Source: Desulfobacteraceae bacterium
GTDB lineage: Bacteria; Desulfobacterota; Desulfobacteria; Desulfobacterales; Desulfobacteraceae
DNA: 64,000 nt
Direction of reading: 5' to 3'
Assembly: GCA_016744295.1 (NCBI GenBank)
Contig: JADGEQ010000011.1
Span: forward strand, 1-64,000
This document shows, in pieces, positions 53,337 to 61,851 of the stretch. Within the stretch, counting starts at the first letter, position 1. Each line of letters opens with the position of its first letter. The notes beneath the pieces are model-generated. The model saw nothing but the letters and a program-made list of their open reading frames with translations, was not told the DNA's origin and did no database searches. A program made the translations under genes and the position numbers.

Positions 53337-54557
53337 ATGGAATTTTACAACCCTGAACAAGCATTGTTAAACGCCCGAAGGGAATTTGGAGAACACGGCG
53401 GTGTTGCCCCATCCATTTCACGATCCGCCACATTCACAGTAATGCATCCCGGGACCATGCCGGAAATTTTCAACGGGTTAAAGGGACCTGAACAAGGCGG
53501 ATGTTTCCTGTACAGCCGCCACTTTAATCCGACAGTGGATGTATTATCACGGTACCTGGCAGCCATGGAAGGAACAGAGTCAGCCATTTGCACGGCCAGC
53601 GGGATGTCCGCAATATCCTGTGCCATCATGCAGATCTGTAAAAGCTGTGATCACATTGTGGCCAGTGAAAGTATTTATGGCGGCACCCATGCCCTGTTTG
53701 AATCCCTTTTGCCCCAGATGAATATCAAGACCACCTTTGTAGATATTACAAATCTTGAAGCCGTCACGGCAGCCATCACCAAAGAGACAAAAGTTATCTA
53801 CACGGAAACCATGGGCAACCCTACCCTCAAGATTGCAGATATCCCGGCCCTCGCAAAAGAAGCACACAAACGCGATATCAAGCTTATGGTAGACAATACC
53901 TTTTCACCCTTAATTTTCACACCCAAGATTCTGGGTGCCGATGTTGTGGTGTATTCACTGACCAAATATATCAACGGGGCCAGTGACCTGATCGCCGGGG
54001 CCATCTGTGGAGACCAATCCTTTATTCAGGAGTTGATGGATCTTCACACCGGACGGGTCATGCTGCTGGGGCCGACAATGGATCCTCGTGTGGCGTTTGA
54101 CGTGCTTCAAAGGATTCCCCATTTGCCCATCCGGATGCGGGAACACAGCCGTAGAGGATTGGCCATGGCTGAAATGCTCAAAAAAATGAAGGTTAAGGTT
54201 TCCTATCCGGGCCTGCCGGACCACCCCCAATATGAAAAAGCCAAAGAACTGGGAAATGACGGATATGGCACAGGCGGTATTCTGGCCATTGACTGCGGGT
54301 CCAGGGAAAAGGCCGAAGAACTCATGGAAGTACTTCAGAATGAAGAATCTTTCGGCATGATCGCAGTTTCACTGGGGTATTTTGATACCCTGATAAGTTG
54401 TTCCGGTTCCTCAACCTCTTCGGAAATTGACATTGAAGACCAGCAAAAAATGGGATTATCTCCAGGGTTACTCAGAATCGCCCTGGGATATACGGGGGAT
54501 TTGGAAACCCGGATGAAGCAGATGAAAAGGGCAGTAAAAAAAGTGTTAAAGGTTTAA
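53337..54557 (+). CDS. Cys/Met-metabolism PLP-dependent lyase (methionine gamma-lyase-like)
   Basis: Fold-type I PLP enzyme of 406 residues, trans-sulfuration family. Substrate and PLP contacts: YSRHFNPTVDVL (about 61-72), TASGMSAISCAI (PLP phosphate, about 86-97), VDNTFSP (Asp, about 184-190), catalytic Lys in YSLTKYINGASD (about 202-213), and the SGSSTSSEID substrate region near residue 355. The methionine gamma-lyase-specific Cys after the active-site YG is Gly (IYGGTH), so cystathionine or O-acyl-homoserine chemistry is equally possible. Strong RBS AAAGGAGG. The upstream Lrp gene and tandem repeats suggest amino-acid control. Confidence 0.88.
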   Translation: MEFYNPEQALLNARREFGEHGGVAPSISRSATFTVMHPGTMPEIFNGLKGPEQGGCFLYSRHFNPTVDVLSRYLAAMEGTESAICTASGMSAISCAIMQICKSCDHIVASESIYGGTHALFESLLPQMNIKTTFVDITNLEAVTAAITKETKVIYTETMGNPTLKIADIPALAKEAHKRDIKLMVDNTFSPLIFTPKILGADVVVYSLTKYINGASDLIAGAICGDQSFIQELMDLHTGRVMLLGPTMDPRVAFDVLQRIPHLPIRMREHSRRGLAMAEMLKKMKVKVSYPGLPDHPQYEKAKELGNDGYGTGGILAIDCGSREKAEELMEVLQNEESFGMIAVSLGYFDTLISCSGSSTSSEIDIEDQQKMGLSPGLLRIALGYTGDLETRMKQMKRAVKKVLKV

Positions 54558-54671
54558 GCACAGCCTTATTTGGCCTTTGGTGCAACACAGTAGATGGGCC
54601 AAAATTTAGGAATTATGCTGAAAAACAATCTGCGAATACTGTTTGCTAAGCAGACATTATTTTGGTAGCAG

Positions 54672-56765
54672 ATGAGTGTCATGAAACAAATAAATATAAA
54701 CAAGAACTATTATAAAGATTTTACTAAAATTCATCTGATTATTTTTTTTCTTGGATTGTTTACCTTGTTTCTGGTGGTGGAAACATTAATATTGTCATCC
54801 GAATACCGTGACAGTATGGCCAATGACGTCCTGGAGCAGTTTAACAATCAGCAGATAAATCTTGCAAGACAGACAGCCGGGGGGATTGAAAAATTTTTAG
54901 CTGATATTCTCAGAGACCTTAAGTTGTTGAGCAAATATCCAAATATATTCAGCCGTGGCGGGGATAGCGTAAAGACCATCCTGGAACAGTTCTACGAAAA
55001 AAATGACCAGGATGTCATCCATTTCTACCGGCTTGATGAAAAAGGAATCATGACCGATATTTTTCCGGATAATGTGGCCCAGGGGAAAGATTTTTCCTTT
55101 CGAAATTATTTTGCCATGACCCGGAAAACACTGACACCCCATGTCAGCAAGTTTATCAAAGTACAAGGAGATTATTGGACCCTTGTTATCGCCTGCCCTG
55201 TTTTAAGGAATCATGAAGGAAAAAAACAATTTAAAGGCCTTGTGGCGGCCACCATCAGTGTGAGCAAGCTGAGCGCTCTTTTTTTTGAACCCTTTGCGCT
55301 CTCAAAGGGTAGTTACGGGTGGCTCATGGACGATGAAGGGACGATTATCATCAATCCGTTCCATATGGAATGGGTGGGCAAAAATATTAATTCCGTTTTT
55401 GGCAGCAATGGTGAAAAAGGGATTGAGGCCATTACCTCGCGGATGCGAAAGGGAGATGAGGGGCTTGGCAATTACACATACCGCGCTGTTGACAAGTATG
55501 CCGCATTCAGTCCGCTGCGCATCGGACAGAGGGTTTGCTCTGTAGCGATATGCGCGCCCATTGAAGAAGTAAAGCAATTCATGCATGTCACCTTTGGCAA
55601 GGAAAGAAAACTTTTGGCCTTTGTCATTTTAGCCATTATTATTGCCGGTGTTTCGATCATGTTCCTCACCCGTCACATTTACCTTGCACGATTGGAGGAG
55701 CATTCCTGGGGAAGGCTCATGGAAATATACAAGGCCATGTCCAATGGGGCATGTATTATTGCACCGGATTACACCATTGTACTCATTAATCCGGCACTGC
55801 TCAAGAGCATGGGTGCAGAAGCCGAACCGATAACCGCCCCATGTTATGTCTTTTTTACCGGGCAACAACAACCGTGCAGGGAATGCCCCATCAAAGACAC
55901 CTGGGACAGGGGGGCACCAAGCTATGCCCTTAAACGATTCACACCACTTTCAGGAAAGATTTTTACAGCCGAGGTAGTGACGCTTCCGCTTTCCTTAACC
56001 TATGATGTGCGCCCCCATGTGTTTTGTTATATCAAAAATCTTACCGAGGAAATTACCCTTAAAAAGAAATTGACCCAGTCCCAGAAAATGGCTGAAATAG
56101 GGGAGCTTGCCGCAGGTATCGCCCACGAGATACGAAATCCCCTTTTGTCCATTTGTTCGGCAAGCGAGATGCTAAAGGACAGTCCCAATCATGATACGGA
56201 TGAAATCGCCCTGGCTGGCGTCATTCACACAGAAGCCCGGGCACTTGAAAATGTTATCAGAGAATTTTTGCTTTATGCCAGGCCGCCGATGTTGAACCGG
56301 GTTCAGTTCCAGTTGAACCATCTGATTGAGAAAATCTGCGATGAAGCACGGGCGCGGCAGGATTTCAGATTTCCAATAACCATAGAAACCAGATGCGCCA
56401 AGGGGTTGCCAAAAGCATACCTGGATAAAAACAGGCTGTCCCAGGTGATCTGGAATCTGCTTCAGAATGCAGTGGATGCCATTGAAAAGCCGGGTGTTGT
56501 GAGAATCACCACTGCATGGAAAGATATAAAAGGGGGTCATCCAAGAAGAAAAAATATCTATTTGATTGTGGAGGATACGGGCAAAGGGGTGGACCCTGAA
56601 TTGGAAAAAGATATTTTCAAACCTTTTTTTACCACAAAAGAAAAGGGCCTTGGCATGGGGCTTGCTCTTGTACAGCAGGCGGTTGAATCCCACCAGGGGA
56701 ACATCCGGCACGAGTCCAATTCACCCGGAACAAGGTTTGTGGTTACCTTGCCGCTGATGTCTTGA
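54672..56765 (+). CDS. DctB-like sensor histidine kinase with Cache and PAS domains
   Basis: Membrane sensor kinase of 697 residues. TM1 (about 17-38), periplasmic double Cache domain (about 45-300), TM2 (about 313-335), PAS (about 345-460) with a cysteine motif (CYVFFTGQQQPCRECP), HisKA with GIAHEIRNPLLS (about 478-489) and HATPase with NLLQNAVDAI, DTGKGVD and GLGMGLALVQQ. Similar layouts sense dicarboxylates or other small acids. The cognate sigma-54 regulator starts 17 bp downstream, and the regulated gene is probably the symporter behind it. Confidence 0.93.
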   Translation: MSVMKQININKNYYKDFTKIHLIIFFLGLFTLFLVVETLILSSEYRDSMANDVLEQFNNQQINLARQTAGGIEKFLADILRDLKLLSKYPNIFSRGGDSVKTILEQFYEKNDQDVIHFYRLDEKGIMTDIFPDNVAQGKDFSFRNYFAMTRKTLTPHVSKFIKVQGDYWTLVIACPVLRNHEGKKQFKGLVAATISVSKLSALFFEPFALSKGSYGWLMDDEGTIIINPFHMEWVGKNINSVFGSNGEKGIEAITSRMRKGDEGLGNYTYRAVDKYAAFSPLRIGQRVCSVAICAPIEEVKQFMHVTFGKERKLLAFVILAIIIAGVSIMFLTRHIYLARLEEHSWGRLMEIYKAMSNGACIIAPDYTIVLINPALLKSMGAEAEPITAPCYVFFTGQQQPCRECPIKDTWDRGAPSYALKRFTPLSGKIFTAEVVTLPLSLTYDVRPHVFCYIKNLTEEITLKKKLTQSQKMAEIGELAAGIAHEIRNPLLSICSASEMLKDSPNHDTDEIALAGVIHTEARALENVIREFLLYARPPMLNRVQFQLNHLIEKICDEARARQDFRFPITIETRCAKGLPKAYLDKNRLSQVIWNLLQNAVDAIEKPGVVRITTAWKDIKGGHPRRKNIYLIVEDTGKGVDPELEKDIFKPFFTTKEKGLGMGLALVQQAVESHQGNIRHESNSPGTRFVVTLPLMS

Positions 56766-56782
56766 ATTGATTTGGAGGGCAA

Positions 56783-58114
56783 ATGAAAAAGATTCTACTG
56801 GTTGATGATCAAAAATCTGTATTGACAAGTCTTTCCATCCTTTTGCGCAGAAATGGTTTCCATGTCACCACTGCAAGAAACAGGGCCGACGCAAAAACCT
56901 GCCTGGTGAGGGAAGATTTTAACTTGGTGCTGACGGATCTTCGCATGGAAAAACCCTATGACGGGTTAACGGTGCTCAAGGATGCCATCACCCTTCGATC
57001 CGGTATACGGGTCATCGTCATGACCGCTTTTGGAACCATTGAAAATGCAGTGGACGCAATGTCAATGGGGGCGGTTAATTATATCACCAAAGGATTTTCC
57101 AATTCGGAACTGATCCAGAAAATTAATACCGCCCTCATTCAGAATAGCTTTACTGCAATAGAACATGTGGCATCAAAGAATTTTGACAAAATTGTGGGTA
57201 AAAGCAAACCCATGCTGGATGTTCTTGAAATGATCAAGAAAGTGGCGCCAACAGACAGCTCCCTTATGATCCAGGGGGATTCAGGGACAGGAAAAGAACT
57301 GATTGCCAGGAGCATTCACAGGTTAAGCCTCCGCAAAGACAGGATTTTTCTGCCGGTTAATTGTGCTGCTTTTTCAGAAACACTTCTTGAAAGCGAACTG
57401 TTTGGGCATATCAAGGGAAGCTTTACCGGGGCTGATGTGGACAAGCACGGTTTCTTTTGCGCTGCCCATCAAGGCACCTTGTTCCTGGATGAAGTGGCGG
57501 AAATGTCAAAAGCAATGCAGGCTAAGCTATTAAGGGTATTGCAGGAAAAGACGGTTCTTCCTGTGGGTAGCACAGCTACCTACCCTGTTGATGTCAGGAT
57601 AATTTGTGCCACCAACAAAGATTTACAAGAAGCAGTTTCTTCCGGGAGTTTCAGGGAAGATCTTTATTTCAGGCTGTGTGTCTTTCCTGTTTTTTTGCCC
57701 TGCCTGGAAGAAAGAAAAGAGGACATACCGCTCCTTGTTGAATTTTTTATCCAGAATTTTGCGAAAAAATTTAGCAAAACACCTGTCAAAATGGAAAAAA
57801 ATGCAATGGAATTGATCTCAAATCAGCATTGGCAGGGCAATATAAGGGAACTTGAAAATTTTATTGAACGTCTTGTCCTGCTTTTTGATGGTCCTGTGTG
57901 CACCAGACAGGATATTGCGCCACTGCTTCCCCCGGACAGAAAACCGGGGTCTGCATCTGATCTTGCCTCTCTTTCCGGAAGCGAAAAAGGCCATATAAGA
58001 ACAATTCTTGATCAGTGCGACGGGAACCAAAGCCAGGCCGCAAAAAAACTGGGAATCGGCCGGACAACACTCTGGCGAAAAATCAAACGATATGAAATCA
58101 GAATGCCGGATTAA
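56783..58114 (+). CDS. DctD-like sigma-54-dependent response regulator
   Basis: Response regulator of 443 residues: receiver (1-120, Asp in LVLTDLRM; the usual receiver Lys-Pro is Lys-Gly, ITKGFSN), AAA+ (about 135-370) with Walker A GDSGTGKEL, sigma-54 loop as GSFTGA (second residue Ala to Ser), Walker B GTLFLDEVAEM, sensor RIICATNKD, and a Fis-type helix-turn-helix (NQSQAAKKLGIGRTTLWRKI). Co-transcribed with the kinase 17 bp upstream. A sigma-54 promoter 211 bp after its stop precedes a symporter gene, its most likely target. Confidence 0.94.
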   Translation: MKKILLVDDQKSVLTSLSILLRRNGFHVTTARNRADAKTCLVREDFNLVLTDLRMEKPYDGLTVLKDAITLRSGIRVIVMTAFGTIENAVDAMSMGAVNYITKGFSNSELIQKINTALIQNSFTAIEHVASKNFDKIVGKSKPMLDVLEMIKKVAPTDSSLMIQGDSGTGKELIARSIHRLSLRKDRIFLPVNCAAFSETLLESELFGHIKGSFTGADVDKHGFFCAAHQGTLFLDEVAEMSKAMQAKLLRVLQEKTVLPVGSTATYPVDVRIICATNKDLQEAVSSGSFREDLYFRLCVFPVFLPCLEERKEDIPLLVEFFIQNFAKKFSKTPVKMEKNAMELISNQHWQGNIRELENFIERLVLLFDGPVCTRQDIAPLLPPDRKPGSASDLASLSGSEKGHIRTILDQCDGNQSQAAKKLGIGRTTLWRKIKRYEIRMPD

Positions 58115-58154
58115 GGTCATTCTCCTCCTCAATCCAGTTTCAATCTGAATCAGG

Positions 58155-58171
58155 TGTTCCGTTTTGGAACA
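58155..58171. promoter_or_regulatory. Candidate activator site TGTTCC-N5-GGAACA
   Basis: Perfect 6-bp inverted repeat with a 5-bp spacer, centred about 163 bp upstream of the sigma-54 promoter at 58326 and directly after the DctD-like gene. Distance and symmetry fit an enhancer site for that regulator. Confidence 0.5.
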
Positions 58172-58325
58172 ACCCGGCGTAAAAGATTTATCTTTTGGCC
58201 ATCATTTTTATTTGATTCTAAATGGTAAAAAATTTTAAGCGTCGTGTCTTGTTGGCGCCTTTTACCTGAATGACATGGCATCCATATAAATCAAGCCGTC
58301 CCTTGGCAATTTTGACCCCCCCCTC

Positions 58326-58341
58326 TGGCATCCAATTTGCT
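58326..58341 (+). promoter_or_regulatory. Sigma-54 (RpoN) promoter of symporter operon
   Basis: TGGCATCCAATTTGCT: -24 TGGCA, -12 TTGCT, GG and GC 10 bases apart. It is nearly identical to the promoter at 1018 (14 of 16 bases). The transcript would start near 58352, about 78 bp before the small accessory gene. Confidence 0.85.
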
Positions 58342-58429
58342 CTTGTCTATCAGATGTCAATAAATTAACAAATCAAGATCCATTATGACTTATGACTTAA
58401 TGATACTTTAATTTTTGAGGAGGTAAAAA

Positions 58430-58534
58430 ATGTTTGGGTTAACTGATATCGGGATACTCCTGGCATATGGCTTATCCATAATAAGTGCACTTCTTTGTAT
58501 TGTTTATGGTGCGATCAACTGGAATAAAGATTAA
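58430..58534 (+). CDS. Symporter small accessory protein (34 residues)
   Basis: A tiny membrane protein, MFGLTDIGILLAYGLSIISA followed by LLCIVYGAINWNKD, with one hydrophobic helix (about 7-28) and a GAINWNKD end. This matches the small accessory proteins encoded just before certain sodium:solute symporters. The RBS is strong (GAGGAGG, 58417-58423) and the stop is 27 bp before the symporter start. It probably helps assembly or stability of the symporter in the inner membrane (family knowledge; the mechanism is not known). Confidence 0.8.
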   Translation: MFGLTDIGILLAYGLSIISALLCIVYGAINWNKD

Positions 58535-58545
58535 TTAATTTTACC

Positions 58546-58556
58546 GGGGGGGGGGG
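58546..58556 (+). repeat. G11 homopolymer in the symporter ribosome-binding region
   Basis: Eleven consecutive G residues end 5 bases before the ATG of the symporter, exactly where a Shine-Dalgarno sequence belongs. No other purine-rich RBS is present. A tract of this length is prone to slippage, which would shift or strengthen the G-rich anti-SD pairing and its spacing. Confidence 0.85.
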
Positions 58557-58561
58557 AACCA

Positions 58562-60160
58562 ATGAATTATACCTTATTAAACAGTATTATTGTTGTATAT
58601 GTCGGATTGATCGCCTATTTAGGGTATCTTGGATATAAGCACACCAACTCTGCAAAAGATTACCTTGTCGGAGGAGGAGAGATCAACCCCTTTATCATGG
58701 CGCTTTCCTATGGTGCGGCATTTATCAGTACGTCGGCGATCATCGGTTTTGGCGGTGCTGCCGGGGCTTTTGGGATGGGGCTTTTGTGGCTGACTTTTTT
58801 TACCATATTTGTCGGGATCTTTATTGCATTTGTTTTTTTTGGAAAAAGAACCCGACAGATGGGCCATAACCTGGAAGCCTCAACCTTTCCGGAACTTTTG
58901 GGGAAACGATATGACTCCAATATCATCCGAGCATTTTCCAGTATTATTATTTTTGTATTTATGCCCCTTTATGCCGGGGCTGTCCTGATCGGTGCCGCAC
59001 GGTTTCTTGAAACCGGTCTTGGTATGAACTATATTGTCGCCTTGATTGTTTTCACCGCTATCATCGCTGTATATGTAACAACGGGAGGGATAAAAGGGGT
59101 GATGTATGCCGATGCATTCCAGGGAACAATCATGTTTTTCGGTATGGCATTTCTTCTTGTTTTTACCTACAGGCAACTGGGTGGTTTTACAAATGCCCAT
59201 GTCCTTTTAACCGATATGACCCATCTTGTCCCGGCGAAACTACAAGCCATTGGTCACCAGGGGTGGGCCAGTATGCCCCGGTTCGGGTCACACCTCTGGT
59301 GGGTCGTCATCTCCACGCTGGTGTTGGGTGTGGGGATCGGCACCCTTGCTCAGCCCCAGCTGGCGGTGAAGTTTATGACCGTTAAAAGTAATCGGTCATT
59401 GAACCGCGCCACCCTTGTGGGAGGCGTTTTTATCTTTTCCATGACAGGGGTTGCGTTTGTAGTCGGTTCCCTTTCCAATGCCTATTTTTTTAAAACATTT
59501 GGGAAAACAGCACTGAGTATGGTCCAGGGTAACTTTGATAAGGTTATTCCTCTGTATATTAAAACATGCATGCCGGAATGGTTTTCATATGTTTTTATGC
59601 TCACTTTACTTGCAGCGGCTATTTCAACCTTGTCCAGTCTTTTCCATGTCATGGGTGCCTCCCTGGGCAAGGACTTTTATGAAAGCCTGGTGAAAAAAAA
59701 CATTAAAGATTCAAAAAATCAATCCCTGTTTCTTATACGAACGGGAATTGTTTTGGGTATTCTATTGAGCCTTATTCTTGGCTGCATCCTTCCCATCAGT
59801 ATCATTGCCAGGGCAACAGCCATGTTTTTCGGTATCACAGCCGCCACGTTTTTACCCATGTTTGCTCTGGGACTTTACTGGAAAGGCGTAACCAAAACAG
59901 GGGCGCTGACAGGGATGTTTACCGGGGTCATCGGTTCTATCTTCTGGCTGGTGTTTATTCATAAAAAAGAAGCCGTCGCCCTTGGGATATCACAGGCGAT
60001 TTTCGGAAAACCTTTTTTAATTGAAACTTTTCCATGGATGGTTGTCGATCCAATTATGGTGGCATTTCCCCTTTCTCTTCTCGTGACGGTTATTGTCAGT
60101 CTCCTGACATCGGACATCAAAACACCCCATTTGGAAAAATGTTTTGAAGGTATTGGCTAG
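58562..60160 (+). CDS. Sodium:solute symporter (SSS family)
   Basis: Integral membrane transporter of 532 residues with about 13 helices. Opening YVGLIAYLGYLGYKHTNSAKDYLVGGGEI (about 13-41) and GAAFISTSAIIGFGGAAGAFGMG (about 51-73) are typical of SSS proteins such as ActP-like carboxylate symporters; YADAFQGTIMFFGM and SSLFHVMGASLGKDFYE (about 358-374) carry family signatures. It is probably a short-chain acid or other carboxylate importer, under the DctB/D-like pair and the sigma-54 promoter at 58326. Translation start region is the G11 tract. Confidence 0.92.
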   Translation: MNYTLLNSIIVVYVGLIAYLGYLGYKHTNSAKDYLVGGGEINPFIMALSYGAAFISTSAIIGFGGAAGAFGMGLLWLTFFTIFVGIFIAFVFFGKRTRQMGHNLEASTFPELLGKRYDSNIIRAFSSIIIFVFMPLYAGAVLIGAARFLETGLGMNYIVALIVFTAIIAVYVTTGGIKGVMYADAFQGTIMFFGMAFLLVFTYRQLGGFTNAHVLLTDMTHLVPAKLQAIGHQGWASMPRFGSHLWWVVISTLVLGVGIGTLAQPQLAVKFMTVKSNRSLNRATLVGGVFIFSMTGVAFVVGSLSNAYFFKTFGKTALSMVQGNFDKVIPLYIKTCMPEWFSYVFMLTLLAAAISTLSSLFHVMGASLGKDFYESLVKKNIKDSKNQSLFLIRTGIVLGILLSLILGCILPISIIARATAMFFGITAATFLPMFALGLYWKGVTKTGALTGMFTGVIGSIFWLVFIHKKEAVALGISQAIFGKPFLIETFPWMVVDPIMVAFPLSLLVTVIVSLLTSDIKTPHLEKCFEGIG

Positions 60161-60172
60161 TGTTTTTATTCC

Positions 60173-60210
60173 CACTATCCTTCACAAACACAAGATTGTG
60201 AAGGATAGTG
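60173..60210. terminator. Strong hairpin between convergent symporter and DUF362 genes
   Basis: Perfect 13-bp stem CACTATCCTTCAC / GTGAAGGATAGTG with a 12-base loop, 12 bp after the symporter stop and 63 bp beyond the 3' end of the DUF362 gene. T-rich on the left and A-rich on the right but lacking a clean T run after the stem in either direction, so termination is inferred from position. Confidence 0.6.
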
Positions 60211-60272
60211 AAAAAGGTATTTATGCCTGTCCCCCAGCGGGTCTGGAAATCTAGCTTTGGGGATCACCCGGT

Positions 60273-61514
60273 TTATGGATACCGAACCATCTTGAGAAGG
60301 GTATTTATCATTTTTTCGGATACAGTGTTTTGGACATTCTCAAGATGGATATCGGGAATACCACCAAAAATTTTATACGCATGGTTCAATACCCTGTCAT
60401 CCCAGATGTGTTTTAGATCATTTTTCAACAGACTCTCGGACATCAGACTGTTTGCCAAAGTTCCAAGCCATTTCACCACGATGCTGTTGCCAAACTTTGC
60501 AACAACAGCACTTGTGTCCATGAAACTGTCCTGTTCTTTTTCCGGCAGCAGGGTTCTGTTATGTAAAAGCCAGGCCAGGGAGACCATATCATGGGCAACA
60601 ACAGATTCTGATGCGATCACCAACCCCACAGGGGGTGTATGAACATATCCCCTATCAGGTCCAAACGTGGCCAAAAGTTTATCCCCTGTGGAAATAACCA
60701 GTCGCTGTTTATCCAAAAGCGTTTTTGCCCTGTTCCCCTCAGCTGTCCTTTCTTGAAGGGATTTCGCATGATAATGATATTCAAGTCTGGTATCTGTTCT
60801 CCAATAGCCGACAACCGCCTTGAGCCCCAGAGAGCTGCCTGTCAAAACATGCCTGGAACAACGCGGCATTAACACAATATGATCCACTTTTTTTAATATG
60901 GCCGGCATCAGGAGCCCCGTGTTCCAGAATTCATTTGGTTCGGTATGATCCTGGTAAAAGGAATCCCATCCACTCTCTTCAAAAAGGGAAAGCTCGCCAC
61001 CCGCCGCCTCAACTGCCTGCAACATCCCAGAGATTTTCATCAGATCCCGTGTGCTGCCAATTGTCTTGTCCTTAAAAAATTTAAGGTGCTGGACTCCCGA
61101 CATATCCCCCACAATTACCCTTCCTGCACCTTTTTGTTTGAGAAGTTTTATCATTGCCGAAACGGCAATCGGACTGCTTGTGGCAGGATAGGAAACACCC
61201 GAATTGTTGACGGTTTTAATAAAAACGATTTGTCCGTTTTCCAACCAGCTAAAATCGGTTGCTGCTTGTGCAGCCTTTATCACAGCAGCTTCCATGTCAG
61301 AGTCTTGATATGACAGAACAGAAACATTGGTTTTTTGGGGCTGAACATTAATGTCCCCCCTGGCAGCAGATTGTGACAATACCTTTGACGGAGAATCCTT
61401 TTGATGAAAAAGATCGTCTTTAAACAGTTTAAAACCACCAAAGACAGCAATACCGCCTGCCACCATCCCTGACAGCTTAAGAAACCCTCTTCTCTTTAAT
61501 TTTTTTTCTTTCAT
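60273..61514 (-). CDS. DUF362-domain protein with twin-arginine signal
   Basis: Protein of 413 residues. Tat signal at the N-terminus (LKRRGFLKLSGMVAGGIAVF, about 5-24), then the DUF362 domain typical of proteins that often associate with Fe-S redox enzymes (MEAAVIKAAQAATDFSWLENGQIVFIKTVNN, about 74-104; ILKKVDHIVLMPRCSRHVLTGSSLGLKAVVG, about 206-236). No [4Fe-4S] ferredoxin cysteines are visible here. Function unknown; the Tat signal implies export in folded form, possibly with a cofactor. Convergent with the symporter. Confidence 0.85.
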   Translation of the reverse strand: MKEKKLKRRGFLKLSGMVAGGIAVFGGFKLFKDDLFHQKDSPSKVLSQSAARGDINVQPQKTNVSVLSYQDSDMEAAVIKAAQAATDFSWLENGQIVFIKTVNNSGVSYPATSSPIAVSAMIKLLKQKGAGRVIVGDMSGVQHLKFFKDKTIGSTRDLMKISGMLQAVEAAGGELSLFEESGWDSFYQDHTEPNEFWNTGLLMPAILKKVDHIVLMPRCSRHVLTGSSLGLKAVVGYWRTDTRLEYHYHAKSLQERTAEGNRAKTLLDKQRLVISTGDKLLATFGPDRGYVHTPPVGLVIASESVVAHDMVSLAWLLHNRTLLPEKEQDSFMDTSAVVAKFGNSIVVKWLGTLANSLMSESLLKNDLKHIWDDRVLNHAYKIFGGIPDIHLENVQNTVSEKMINTLLKMVRYP

Positions 61515-61851
61515 TGTACCCTGCCCTATATTTTTTGTTTTAATTCACGATTCCTTGGAATGTTGCCTTTTACTGGGCACACGTCAACAGCACATTTTCG
61601 ACTCTGTTGATCAGCGGGTGATACAGATTGAACATCAAGCCCTTTGAACGGGCTTTTGTGCATTCCCCACCCGGTGTCCTGATGAATCTCACCCGTATGA
61701 CCACGTGCAAAATATACGCATTATTATATTGTTTTTATCATATTGCGTAAATTATTGAATTATAATAAAAATTATTTTTGTTAATAGCAAAACAAAAACA
61801 TCGCATTTTTATAGTGGTTTGCATAATTTAACCGGCATCGGGATAAACACC
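61515..61851. other. Intergenic region before the PEP/pyruvate-binding gene
   Basis: 337 bases. A short terminator-like stem AAGCCC/GGGCTT with T run lies at 61637-61657. The rest becomes very AT-rich towards 61850, and a perfect TATAAT occurs near 61760 without a clear -35. No gene is recognised. Confidence 0.45.

Noticed and set aside
60208-60642. 144-codon open frame antisense to the DUF362 gene
   Set aside because: No domain and it runs over the real gene; it opens inside the hairpin region.
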